Of a stretch of DNA of 64,000 nt, positions 16,290-29,133 are shown piece by piece. Below the pieces are notes generated by a model that worked only from the letters and a program-made list of their open reading frames with translations, was not told the DNA's origin and searched no databases. The position numbers and the translations under genes were made by a program. Source of the DNA: Microbacterium indicum DSM 19969 (lineage in GTDB: Bacteria; Actinomycetota; Actinomycetes; Actinomycetales; Microbacteriaceae); the NCBI RefSeq assembly GCF_000422385.1, contig NZ_AULR01000001.1, forward strand, positions 62,001 to 126,000. Reading direction: 5' to 3'. Within the stretch, counting starts at the first letter, position 1. The number at the start of each line of letters is the position of its first letter.

Positions 16290-18521
16290 TCACAGTCGTC
16301 GGTTCGGCGCCGAGGCGTCGGACGGATACGAGGGAGGCCGGACCGCCCGGCCCCAGTCGCCCGGGGCGTCGGCGAGGGCGATCCGGAGGGTGCCGCCGCG
16401 GCGCAGCTCGCGCCCCGTGAGCCAGGTCCGCTCGAGCGGCTCGCCGTTCCACGAGACCGACTGCACGTACTGAGGATCCGTGCCTCGGCCGACGGGCCGG
16501 AACCCCTCCGTCTCGATGACGATCTCGGCGTCGTCGGCGAGCGAGATCCGCGCGTCGGACCACGCGGGCGCGTTGAGCAGGAACAGGTCCTGCCCCGCGA
16601 CGGGGAAGATCCCGAGTGACGCCCACACGACCCACGACGACAGCCCACCCGAGTCGTCGTTGCCCGGCATGCCGCCCGCGCCCACGTCGAACATCTGGTG
16701 CAGCGCGTGGTGCACGACCTCGGCGGTGCGGTCGGGCCGCCCCGCGTACATGTAGGCCCAGGGCGACTCCATGTCGGGCTCGTTGTTCATGCCCTCGAAG
16801 CGGCCGAGCGCGTACCCCGCCTCCATCTCGGCGTCGCCCGGGTCGACGCCCGGCTGCGTCACGGGATCCGCTCCGTATCCGAAGAAGCGGTCGAGCAGCC
16901 CGACGAAGCGGTCCTCTCCCCCGGCGAGCTCGATGCGGCCCGCCATGTCGTGCGTGATCCGGAACGAGTAGTTGTGCTTCGTGCCCTCGTAGAACGTCGA
17001 GTCGCGCAGCAGCCCCGTCTCGGCGTCGAACGCGTTGCGCCAGCGCCCCGCGAGGCGGCGGCAGTCGGCGGCCACGCGGGTGTCGCCCACCCGGTCGGCG
17101 ACCCGCGCCGTGCACCAGTACGCGAACGCGATGTCGAGCGTGTGGCTGATCGGATCCGTGCGCCCCGTCACGAGGAAGTCCTCGCCGTACTGGCGGCGCA
17201 GGTCGGCGAGCATGTGCACGAGGGCCCAGTCCCAGTCGATCCCCTCGACGCGCGCCTCGCAGAGGTCGGCCAGCAGCGTGTGCGCGAGGCCGGACGCCTG
17301 CCGCGAGAAGCGGTCGGACCCCTTCGCCATGCGATACCCGATCGGGAAGTTGCCCTCCTCCTCGCAGATCGTGACGAGCGCGTTCGCGAGGTCGACGGCC
17401 TGGTCGGGGCTCAGGAGCTCGACGAGCGGCAGCTGCGTGCGGTAGATGTCCCACATCGTCGAGATATCGAACGCGAAGGGCCCGTTCGTGGGCCAGAGGG
17501 GGCTCTCGTTCGGCGCGAGGGCCGGCTTGACGAACGAGTGGTACAGCGCCGTCCCGAGGACCGTGCGGCGGTCGCGGTCTCCCCCGGACTCGCGCACCGT
17601 GACGCCGCCGAGGAGCTGCTTCCAGCTCGCCCGCGTCGCGGTGCGGCGCACGTCGAAGCCCGTGCCCTCGGCGCAGTCGCGCTGGAGGTTGCGCCGCGCC
17701 TGGTCGACCCCGCGCAGCGAGAACCCGATCTGCAGCTCGACCCACTGGCCGGCCTTCACGGATCCCTGCCACATGAGCCCGAAGGGGCGCATCGTCGTCG
17801 GGCGGATCGCGTCGAAGTCGAGGCGCTTGCCTCCGGGCATGAGCCGCCTGTCGTACCAGAGCAGCTGCCGCCAGCGCGGGGTGTCGGCGCGCAGGTGCAT
17901 CGCGAGCGGCGTGCCCTCGACGACGATCTCGCCCTGCGCCTCGCCCGCGTCGGTCGACTCGAGGTGCGCCCGCAGCGGCACCGTCGCGCCGTACGGGATG
18001 TCGAGGCCGCCGACCGAGAGGTCGACGACGAGGCGCGCGTCGGTGCGGTCCTCGGGGAAGGTGTAGCGGTGCACGGCGCTCTTGGGACCGACCGTGATCT
18101 CGGCGCGGATCCCGTTCTCGTAGGTGAAGGCGTAGTAGCCGGGGCTCGCCTCCTCGTCCGCGATGTCCCACTGCCGGCCCAGGTCGTCGAGCTTGTCGAC
18201 CATGGGCGTCACGCGCACGTAGTTGTAGTACTTGCGGATCGCGCCCGTGCCCGACTGCTGGAAGTGCGTCACGCCGCTCGCCACGGGCCGCTCGCGCATG
18301 CGCGGCGGCACGCCCTCCGTCGACAGGGCGTACTCGCCGTAGCCCGTCGGGTAGGCGCCCGAGTAGCTGCACGCCGACACCATGCCGAGCGGGAACGTCG
18401 CGCCGGGGTGCGTGTTCCCGATCTGCGGCTTGGGCCACCACCACGCCGCCGCGAGACCCGTCGCGGGAGGCAGGTCGGTGGGCTGCGTTCCGATGAACGG
18501 ATCGACGTCGGCGAGCTTCAT
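16290..18521 (-). CDS. GH92 family glycoside hydrolase (alpha-mannosidase-like)
   Basis: A 743-residue protein of family GH92, whose members are mostly calcium-dependent exo-alpha-mannosidases. Family hallmarks are DPFIGT at the N-terminus, GNTHPGATFPLGMVSACS, GTGAIRKYYNYVRVTPM, NNEPDMESPWAYMYAGRPDRT, and near the C-terminus MPGNDDSGGLSSWVVWASLGIFPV with the catalytic-region Asp pair. There is no signal peptide, so unlike Bacteroides GH92 enzymes it should act in the cytoplasm on imported glycans. The ATG has a leaderless-type TAGCTT 6 nt upstream. It is divergent from hrpA and followed by a GT4 gene. Confidence 0.92.
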   Translation of the reverse strand: MKLADVDPFIGTQPTDLPPATGLAAAWWWPKPQIGNTHPGATFPLGMVSACSYSGAYPTGYGEYALSTEGVPPRMRERPVASGVTHFQQSGTGAIRKYYNYVRVTPMVDKLDDLGRQWDIADEEASPGYYAFTYENGIRAEITVGPKSAVHRYTFPEDRTDARLVVDLSVGGLDIPYGATVPLRAHLESTDAGEAQGEIVVEGTPLAMHLRADTPRWRQLLWYDRRLMPGGKRLDFDAIRPTTMRPFGLMWQGSVKAGQWVELQIGFSLRGVDQARRNLQRDCAEGTGFDVRRTATRASWKQLLGGVTVRESGGDRDRRTVLGTALYHSFVKPALAPNESPLWPTNGPFAFDISTMWDIYRTQLPLVELLSPDQAVDLANALVTICEEEGNFPIGYRMAKGSDRFSRQASGLAHTLLADLCEARVEGIDWDWALVHMLADLRRQYGEDFLVTGRTDPISHTLDIAFAYWCTARVADRVGDTRVAADCRRLAGRWRNAFDAETGLLRDSTFYEGTKHNYSFRITHDMAGRIELAGGEDRFVGLLDRFFGYGADPVTQPGVDPGDAEMEAGYALGRFEGMNNEPDMESPWAYMYAGRPDRTAEVVHHALHQMFDVGAGGMPGNDDSGGLSSWVVWASLGIFPVAGQDLFLLNAPAWSDARISLADDAEIVIETEGFRPVGRGTDPQYVQSVSWNGEPLERTWLTGRELRRGGTLRIALADAPGDWGRAVRPPSYPSDASAPNRRL

Positions 18522-18527
18522 GATCCG

Positions 18528-18533
18528 AAGCTA
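18528..18533 (-). promoter_or_regulatory. -10-like TAGCTT of the GH92 gene
   Basis: TAGCTT on the minus strand ends 6 nt before the ATG, with no ribosome site between them. Confidence 0.45.
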
Positions 18534-18604
18534 GCGGCACGGAGTGACGGCCATGTGTCGGCGCCCCGATCGCGGCCCGAAACCGCGGAATAGACTGGAG
18601 AGCT

Positions 18605-21600
18605 GTGTCTTCCGAACCCGTGATCTCCTACCCGCCCGAGCTGCCGGTCAGCGCGGCGCGCGGCGAGATCGCCGACGCGATCCGCGACCACCAGGTCGTG
18701 ATCGTCGCGGGCGCGACGGGATCCGGCAAGACGACGCAGCTGCCGAAGATCGCCCTCGAGCTCGGCCGAACCTCGATCGCCCACACGCAGCCCCGCCGCA
18801 TCGCCGCGCGCACGATCGCCGAGCGCGTCGCCGAGGAGATGCAGGTCGAGCTCGGCGGCGCCGTCGGCTACAAGGTGCGCTTCACAGATCAGGTGTCGGA
18901 CGACACCCGGATCGCGCTCATGACCGACGGGATCCTGCTCAACGAGCTGAGCCGAGACCGCTCGCTGTCGAAGTACGACACGATCATCGTCGACGAGGCG
19001 CACGAGCGCTCGCTCAACGTCGACTTCCTCCTCGGCTACCTCAAGCGGCTGCTGCCGACGAGGCCCGATCTCAAGGTCGTCATCACGTCGGCGACGATCG
19101 ACCCCGAGTCCTTCGCCCGGCACTTCGCCGAGCCCGACGGCACGCCCGCCCCGATCATCGAGGTGTCGGGCCGCACGTACCCCGTGACGATCCGCTACCG
19201 CGAGCCGCAGGACTCCGAGGACGAGCCCGACCAGGTCGTCGCGGCGCTCCGCGAGCTCGACCGGGAGCCCGCCGGCGACGTCCTCGTGTTCCTGCCCGGC
19301 GAGGCCGAGATCCGCGACGCGATGGACGCCGTGTCGGGCGCCTTCCGCGGCGGGACCGTGAAGACCGAGGTCCTCCCCCTGTACGGCCGCCTCAGCTCCG
19401 CCGAGCAGCACCGGGTCTTCGAGCGCTCGAAGGTCGCGGGCCTCCGGAGGCGCGTGATCCTCGCGACGAACGTCGCCGAGACGTCGCTGACGGTCCCGGG
19501 GATCAAGTACGTGATCGACGCCGGCACGGCCCGCATCTCGCGCTACTCGAACCGCGCCAAGGTGCAGCGGCTGCCGATCGAGCCGATCTCGCAGGCCTCG
19601 GCGCAGCAGCGCTCCGGCCGCGCCGGCCGCACGAGCGAGGGCATCGCGATCCGGCTCTATGCCGAGGACGACTTCGAGAAGCGCCCCGCGTTCACCGACC
19701 CCGAGATCCTGCGCACCTCGCTGGCATCGGTGATCCTGCAGATGCTCTCGCTCGGCTTCGGCGACGTCACGGATTTCCCGTTCCTGACACCGCCGGACTC
19801 GCGAGGCGTGAAGGCGGCGTTCGACCTGCTCGTGGAGCTCGGGGCGGTGTCGCTCGGGCGGGGCGGGGCCGATCCGCGGCTCACGAAGATCGGCCGCGAG
19901 CTCGCCCGCCTGCCGATCGACCCGCGCTTCGCGCGCATGCTCGTCGAGGCGCGGCGCACGGGCGTCGAGGACGAGGTGCTCGCGATCGTGTCGGGGCTCA
20001 GCGTGCAGGACGTCCGCGAGCGGCCGGAGGACCAGCGCGAGAAGGCGCAGCAGGCGCACGCGCGCTTCACGGATCCCACGAGCGACTTCCTCAGCCTCCT
20101 CAACCTGTGGAACCACCTGCGGGAGCGGCAGCGCGAGCTCGGGTCGGGCGCGTTCCGCCGCGAGGTGCGCGGCGACTTCCTCAACTACGTGCGGGTGCGC
20201 GAGTGGTTCGACGTGCACCGCCAGCTGCGCTCGCTGACGCGGGGCGGATCCTCGCCGACGCCCGAGGGACACGCGCAGGGCGACGCGATCCACCGCGCGC
20301 TGCTCGCGGGCCTCCTCTCGCAGATCGGCGTGCTCGACGAGCGCGAGACGCGCAAGGGCGAGGGCGCGCGCGGCGGCCGCGCGTCGGCGACCTACCGCGG
20401 CGCGCGGAACGTGTCGTTCCAGATCTTCCCGGGATCCGGGCTCAGGAGGGCGAAGCCCAAGGCCGTCATGGCCGCCGAGCTCGTCGAGACCTCGCGCCTC
20501 TTCGCCCGCACCGTCGCGCAGATCGACCCCGCCTGGGCCGAGGAGCTCGCCGGCGACCTCGTGCGCCAGCAGGTGTCCGAGCCGCACTGGTCGAAGGACC
20601 AGGGCGCGGCCGTCGCGAACGAGAAGGTGACGCTGTACGGCGTCGAGATCGTGCCGCGGCGCACCGTGCAGTTCGCCCGGATCGATCGGGCGGCCGCGCG
20701 CGAGATGTTCGTGCGGCACGCGCTCGTCGAGGGCGAATGGGATCCCTCGCGGCTGCCGAAGCCCCTGACGCGGTTCCTGCGGCAGAACGAGGATCTGCGC
20801 CGCCGCCTCGAGAAGCTCGAGGAGCGCGAGAGGCGCCGCGACATCCTCGCGGGCGACGAGGCCGTGTTCGCGTTCTACGAGGCGCGGGTCCCGGCCGACG
20901 TCTTCGACGTGCGCTCGTTCGAGAAGTGGTGGGCGGGCGCGCTGCGCGACGCCCCCGACCTCCTGACGATGCGCGAGGCCGACCTCCTCGACGGCGACGC
21001 GTCGTCCGATGCCCGCGACTTCCCGCCGCGCTGGACGCAGGGCGATCAGACCCTCGACCTCGCCTACCGCTTCGAGCCCGGCGCCGACGACGACGGCGTG
21101 ACGGTCGTCGTGCCGCTTCCGCTCCTCGCCTCCCTCGACGCGTCGGGCTTCGACTGGCAGGTGCCCGGCATGCGCGACGAGCTCGTGACGGCGCTCCTCC
21201 GGGCGCTTCCCAAGGCGATCCGCCGCAACGTCGTGCCCGCCGCCGACTGGGCCGAGCGCTTCGCGGCCGACCTGGCCGAGGAGGGGCCCGAGAACCACGC
21301 GGGCCGGCCGTCGACGACGCTCGCGGGCGCGCTCGCCCGGCTCGTGCAGAGGCAGGCCAACCAGCCCGTCACGGAGGCCGACTTCGAGTGGGACCGCGTG
21401 CCGGACCACCTGCGCATGTCGTTCCGCGCCGTCGACGCCCGCGGCCGCACGGCGGGATCCGGCCGCGACCTCGCCGAGCTCCAGGCACGGCTGGCGGGGA
21501 GGGCCCGCGACGCCGTCGCGCGGCAGCTCGAGAGGCCGGCGGGCCGGCGCGGGCCCGGGCCCCAGCGCGTCGCGCAGACGGCGCCGCCCTCGCTCGAGCG

Positions 21601-22450
21601 ATCCGGGCTCACGGAGTGGTCGTTCGGCGACCTGCCCGCCGTCGTCGACACGAAGGTCGCGGGCGGCGTCGTGCGCGGCTACCCCGCGATCGTCGACGAG
21701 AAGGACTCCGTCGCGGTGCGGGTCGAGGCGACGGCCGAGGACGCCGAGCGCGCCACGCGGGCGGGGATCCGCCGTCTCCTGCTCCTCACGGTGCCCTCGC
21801 CCGTCTCGTACATCCAGGAGCACCTGAAGGCGAACGAGAAGCTCGCGCTCGCGGCGTCGCCGTATCCCTCGCCGAAGGCCGTGATCGAGGACTGCCGCGC
21901 GGCCGTCGCCGACGCGGTCATCGCGCGGCACGGCACGGTGCGCACGCGCGCGCAGTTCGACGCGCTGCGCGCCGAGGTCAGCGCGTCGTCGGTCGACGCG
22001 GTGTTCGACCTCGTGTCGCTCGCTGCCCGGATCCTCACGCTCGCCCGCGAGGTCGAGCGGGCGATGAAGGGGGCGAACTCGATGGCGCTCCTCGGGGCGC
22101 TGAACGACGTGCGCGGCCAGCTCGACGGGCTGCTCCACCCGGGCTTCGTCAGGGAGACGGGATCCGAGCGCCTGCGCCACCTGCCGCGCTACCTCGAGGG
22201 GATGAAGGTGCGCCTCGCGCAGCTGCCGGACGCGCCGGGCCGCGACCGCACCTGGATGACGGAGTTCGAGCGCGCACACGCGGCGTTCGTCGAGGCGGGC
22301 GGCGCGATCCCGCTGCCGGACGGCGCCCCGGAGCCGCTCGTCCGCGCGCGCTGGCTCCTCGAGGAGCTCCGCGTCGGCCTCTTCGCCCAGCGCCTCGGCA
22401 CGGCCGAGACCGTCTCGGTCCAGCGCATCGCGAAGGCCCTCCGCCCCTGA
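18605..22450 (+). CDS. hrpA: ATP-dependent RNA helicase HrpA, DEAH family
   Basis: A 1281-residue cytoplasmic DEAH-box RNA helicase. Motif I is GATGSGKTTQLPK (about residues 36-48), motif II is DEAHERS, motif III is ITSATID, and motif VI is QRSGRAGRT. The helicase-associated and OB-fold regions follow. The long C-terminal extension (DUF3418 region) matches full-length HrpA (about 1300 residues in E. coli), which resolves stalled or collided ribosomes. The GTG has both a TAGACT hexamer 8 nt upstream and GGAG. It ends directly at the long palindrome that precedes the acyltransferase gene. Confidence 0.96.
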   Translation: MSSEPVISYPPELPVSAARGEIADAIRDHQVVIVAGATGSGKTTQLPKIALELGRTSIAHTQPRRIAARTIAERVAEEMQVELGGAVGYKVRFTDQVSDDTRIALMTDGILLNELSRDRSLSKYDTIIVDEAHERSLNVDFLLGYLKRLLPTRPDLKVVITSATIDPESFARHFAEPDGTPAPIIEVSGRTYPVTIRYREPQDSEDEPDQVVAALRELDREPAGDVLVFLPGEAEIRDAMDAVSGAFRGGTVKTEVLPLYGRLSSAEQHRVFERSKVAGLRRRVILATNVAETSLTVPGIKYVIDAGTARISRYSNRAKVQRLPIEPISQASAQQRSGRAGRTSEGIAIRLYAEDDFEKRPAFTDPEILRTSLASVILQMLSLGFGDVTDFPFLTPPDSRGVKAAFDLLVELGAVSLGRGGADPRLTKIGRELARLPIDPRFARMLVEARRTGVEDEVLAIVSGLSVQDVRERPEDQREKAQQAHARFTDPTSDFLSLLNLWNHLRERQRELGSGAFRREVRGDFLNYVRVREWFDVHRQLRSLTRGGSSPTPEGHAQGDAIHRALLAGLLSQIGVLDERETRKGEGARGGRASATYRGARNVSFQIFPGSGLRRAKPKAVMAAELVETSRLFARTVAQIDPAWAEELAGDLVRQQVSEPHWSKDQGAAVANEKVTLYGVEIVPRRTVQFARIDRAAAREMFVRHALVEGEWDPSRLPKPLTRFLRQNEDLRRRLEKLEERERRRDILAGDEAVFAFYEARVPADVFDVRSFEKWWAGALRDAPDLLTMREADLLDGDASSDARDFPPRWTQGDQTLDLAYRFEPGADDDGVTVVVPLPLLASLDASGFDWQVPGMRDELVTALLRALPKAIRRNVVPAADWAERFAADLAEEGPENHAGRPSTTLAGALARLVQRQANQPVTEADFEWDRVPDHLRMSFRAVDARGRTAGSGRDLAELQARLAGRARDAVARQLERPAGRRGPGPQRVAQTAPPSLERSGLTEWSFGDLPAVVDTKVAGGVVRGYPAIVDEKDSVAVRVEATAEDAERATRAGIRRLLLLTVPSPVSYIQEHLKANEKLALAASPYPSPKAVIEDCRAAVADAVIARHGTVRTRAQFDALRAEVSASSVDAVFDLVSLAARILTLAREVERAMKGANSMALLGALNDVRGQLDGLLHPGFVRETGSERLRHLPRYLEGMKVRLAQLPDAPGRDRTWMTEFERAHAAFVEAGGAIPLPDGAPEPLVRARWLLEELRVGLFAQRLGTAETVSVQRIAKALRP

Positions 22451-22511
22451 GTCGCCATTTCTCCGTGTTTTCCCCACCCCAGGGGTGGGGAAAACACGGA
22501 GAAATGGCGAC
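22451..22511. repeat. 61-nt near-perfect palindrome (30-bp arms, 1-nt centre)
   Basis: Left arm 22451-22480 and right arm 22482-22511 are exact reverse complements around a single A. It begins right after the hrpA stop and ends 22 nt before the acyltransferase start. As RNA it would be a very stable hairpin, so termination or a transcript barrier is plausible. It is far longer and more symmetric than an ordinary terminator and less G+C-rich than the genome (runs of TTTT/AAAA in the arms), which also suggests a dispersed extragenic palindromic repeat. No second copy was noticed in the window. Confidence 0.8.
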
Positions 22512-22520
22512 TTGCGGCGC

Positions 22521-26840
<4,320 letters not shown>

Positions 26841-26873
26841 CCCCGCCCCTCGGGGCCGGGATCCGCAGGAGAA

Positions 26874-26888
26874 TGACTATCATCGTCA
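26874..26888. promoter_or_regulatory. Candidate ArsR/Zur-like operator over the arsR -10
   Basis: TGACTATCATCGTCA is an imperfect 15-bp palindrome (TGAC arms perfect) ending one base before the arsR ATG. It contains TATCAT, which ends 6 nt before that ATG and can serve as a leaderless -10. The TGA-N9-TCA shape resembles sites of metal-sensing ArsR and Zur proteins. Confidence 0.45.
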
Positions 26889-26889
26889 C

Positions 26890-27183
26890 ATGGCGATGCG
26901 CGAGGACCAGGACACGGTGGGCGCCGCGGCGTTCTTCCGGAGCCTCGGGGATCCGTCCCGCCTCGCGATCCTGCAGCATCTCGGCCTCGGGGAGCACAAC
27001 GTCGCCGAGCTGACCGAGCACCTCGGCCTCGCGCAGTCGACGGTCTCGAAGCACCTCGCGAGCCTCCGCGAGCAGGGCCTCGTCGCGTCGCGCGCCGAGG
27101 GCCGCTCGTCGGTGTTCTCGCTGACCGACGCCGAGCCGCTCGCCGCGCTGTTCTCGGCCGCCGAGCGCGTGCGTCAGGGGTGA
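26890..27183 (+). CDS. ArsR-family winged-helix regulator
   Basis: A 97-residue small DNA-binding protein. The body is [17 protein letters not shown], then the recognition helix region [28 protein letters not shown] and the wing [12 protein letters not shown]. The family usually senses metals, but this protein has no Cys and no His in its last helix, so no standard metal site can be seen. The predicted operator overlaps its own start, implying autoregulation. Its 3' end overlaps the convergent CDF transporter by 10 nt, so transcription of either gene makes antisense to the other. A metal-related role is inferred from that neighbour only. Confidence 0.85.
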   Translation: MAMREDQDTVGAAAFFRSLGDPSRLAILQHLGLGEHNVAELTEHLGLAQSTVSKHLASLREQGLVASRAEGRSSVFSLTDAEPLAALFSAAERVRQG

Positions 27184-28067
27184 AGCTCGGGCTCTGACCC
27201 GTGGTGGCCGGCGGTCTCGAGCTGGAACGTCGTGTGCGTCACGGGAACGTCGAAGTGCTCGGCGACGCACGCGCTCATCGCGTCGAGGAGCTCGGGCGCG
27301 TGGCCGTCGCGGAAGCACGCGTCGTCGAGCACGACGTGCGCCGAGAGGGTGTCGAGCCCCGTCGAGACCGTCGACGCGTGCAGGTCGTGCACGTCCTCGA
27401 TGTGCTCCATCGCGAGCAGGTGAGCGCGCACCGCGTCCAGGTCGAGGCCGCGCGGCGCGAACTCCATGAGGATCCGCACGGCGTCGCGCACGAGCAGGCC
27501 CGCGCGCGGCAGGATCATCGCCGCGATCGCGAAGGCCGCGATGACGTCGGCGCGCGCGAAGCCCGTCGTCATCATGAGGATCGCCGAGATCGCGACCGCC
27601 ACCGTGCCGAGCGCGTCCATGAGCACCTCGAGGAACGCGGCGCGCATGTTGAGGTTCGCCCCGCGGCCCGAGGAGAGAGCCAGCGCGGCGGCGAGGTTGA
27701 GCGCGAGCCCGATCGCCGCGAAGACGAGCAGCTCCCCCGCGCGCACGTCTGCGGGCTGCCGCCAGCGCTCGACGCCCTCGACGATCGCGAACACGGCGGC
27801 GCCGATGAGGAGGACGGCCTGAGCGAGGGCCGCGAGGACCTCGACGCGGCGGAAGCCCCAGGTCCGCGCGCCGCGCGCGGGGCGCGACGCGAGGTGCGCC
27901 GCCGCGAGCGCGACCGCGAGGCCGACGACGTCGGTCAGCGAGTGCACGGCGTCGACGAGGATCGCGAGGCTCCCCGTGACGAGTGATCCGACCACCTGTG
28001 CCACGACGATCCCCGACACGAGCGCGACGGCGACGCCGAGCCGCCCCTCGTGGTGCGCGTGAGCCAT
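27174..28067 (-). CDS. Cation diffusion facilitator (CDF), zinc-type metal exporter
   Basis: A 297-residue inner-membrane proton antiporter predicted to export Zn2+ or a similar divalent metal. Six helices are visible. The TM2 metal site is HSLTD (in LVDAVHSLTDVVGL) and the TM5 site is EVLMD (in FLEVLMDALGTV), where zinc exporters often have His-x3-Asp. The C-terminal cytoplasmic domain (about residues 205-285) has the usual VHDLHASTVSTGLDTLSAHVVL fold. His-rich ends (AHAHHE at the N-terminus, HHGSE near the C-terminus) fit a metal role. AGGAG precedes the ATG. Metal specificity cannot be decided. Confidence 0.92.
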   Translation of the reverse strand: MAHAHHEGRLGVAVALVSGIVVAQVVGSLVTGSLAILVDAVHSLTDVVGLAVALAAAHLASRPARGARTWGFRRVEVLAALAQAVLLIGAAVFAIVEGVERWRQPADVRAGELLVFAAIGLALNLAAALALSSGRGANLNMRAAFLEVLMDALGTVAVAISAILMMTTGFARADVIAAFAIAAMILPRAGLLVRDAVRILMEFAPRGLDLDAVRAHLLAMEHIEDVHDLHASTVSTGLDTLSAHVVLDDACFRDGHAPELLDAMSACVAEHFDVPVTHTTFQLETAGHHGSEPELHP

Positions 28068-28126
28068 GTCGATCTCCTATCGCTTCTCAGCGATGTTATC
28101 GTCGCCAGGCGCGGAATGGAACCCCC

Positions 28127-28132
28127 TAGTGT
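28127..28132 (+). promoter_or_regulatory. -10-like TAGTGT of the Gfo/Idh gene
   Basis: TAGTGT ends 7 nt before the ATG. No ribosome site lies between them. Confidence 0.45.
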
Positions 28133-28139
28133 TGACCCC

Positions 28140-29123
28140 ATGAGCCTTCGATGGGGAATCCTGGCAACGGGCGGCATCGCCCACACGATGACGCGCGACC
28201 TCCGCACGGCGGGGCTCGACGTCCAGGCGGTCGGCTCGCGCTCCGCAGAGGGCGCCGAGCGCTTCGCGAGCGAGTTCGAGATCCCCCGCGCACACGGCTC
28301 CTACGACGCCCTCGCCTCCGACGCCGGCGTCGACATCGTCTACATCGCGACGCCCCACCCCCAGCACGTCGAGACCGCCCTCCTCGCGCTCGAGGCCGGG
28401 AAGCACGTGCTCATCGAGAAGCCCATCGCCCTGGACGCGGCCGAGGCCGCCCGGATCCGCGACGCCGCCGCGCGGCACGGGCTCCTCGCGATGGAGGCCA
28501 TGTGGACCCGCTACCTGCCGCACATGCGCCGGATCCACGAGGTGATCGCCGAGGGCCGCCTCGGCGAGATCCGCTCGCTCTCGGCCGACCACACGCAGTC
28601 GCTGCCGACCGACCCCGCCCACCGCCTCAACGACCTCTCGCTCGGCGGCGGCGCCCTCCTCGATCTCGGGATCTACCCCGTCTCGTTCGCGTGGGACATC
28701 CTGGGCGCGCCCGAGACGATCGCGGCGTCGGGCCGCCTCCTCGACACGGGCGCCGACTCCGAGGTCGCGACGGCCATGACGCACGCGGCGGGAGGCGTGT
28801 CGTCGACCATTTCCTCGTCGCGCGGCGCCGGCCCCAACACGGCGCAGATCGTCGGGACCGACGCCCGCATCCGCATCGAGCGCACCTGGTACGCGTCCTC
28901 CCCCTTCGAGATCGTCGCCCCGGACGGATCCGTCCTCGAGCGCTTCGTCCCGCACCACGAGGGCCGCGGGATGCAGTTCCAGGCGATCGAAGCCGAGCGC
29001 CTCGTCGCCGACGGGCTGACGTCGTCGCCCGCCCACCCGATCGACGAGGTCGTCGACATCATGGCGACGCTCGACGAGATCCGCCGGCAGATCGGCGTCG
29101 TCTACCCAGGCGCGGGCGAATAG
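28140..29123 (+). CDS. Gfo/Idh/MocA-family oxidoreductase
   Basis: A 327-residue NAD(P)-dependent sugar or polyol dehydrogenase. The Rossmann fold starts RWGILATGGIAHTM, followed by VDIVYIATPHPQHVETALLALEAGKHVLIEKP, the signature EKPI and a C-terminal beta-sheet domain with the family motif GGGALLDLGIYPVSF. The pattern resembles the dihydrodiol/trans-1,2-dihydrobenzene-diol dehydrogenase and glucose-fructose oxidoreductase branch. The start was set at MSLRWGI because the upstream in-frame region carries the promoter-like hexamer. Substrate not identifiable. Confidence 0.87.
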   Translation: MSLRWGILATGGIAHTMTRDLRTAGLDVQAVGSRSAEGAERFASEFEIPRAHGSYDALASDAGVDIVYIATPHPQHVETALLALEAGKHVLIEKPIALDAAEAARIRDAAARHGLLAMEAMWTRYLPHMRRIHEVIAEGRLGEIRSLSADHTQSLPTDPAHRLNDLSLGGGALLDLGIYPVSFAWDILGAPETIAASGRLLDTGADSEVATAMTHAAGGVSSTISSSRGAGPNTAQIVGTDARIRIERTWYASSPFEIVAPDGSVLERFVPHHEGRGMQFQAIEAERLVADGLTSSPAHPIDEVVDIMATLDEIRRQIGVVYPGAGE

Positions 29124-29126
29124 GGT
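29121..29126 (+). promoter_or_regulatory. -10-like TAGGGT overlapping the Gfo/Idh stop
   Basis: TAGGGT includes the TAG stop of the preceding gene and ends 7 nt before the NYN-gene ATG. A GAGGAG ribosome site overlaps the 7-nt gap, so both leadered and leaderless starts are possible. Confidence 0.35.
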
Positions 29127-29133
29127 CGAGGAG

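Noticed and set aside
18518..22477. A 1319-codon open frame on the minus strand opposite hrpA.
   Set aside because: It is a high-G+C shadow: its composition is Arg/Glu/Asp/Leu-rich with no domain, while the opposite strand has every HrpA motif.
22451..22511. Interpretation of the palindrome as a CRISPR repeat or transposon end.
   Set aside because: There are no repeated units with spacers, no target-site duplication and no transposase gene beside it.
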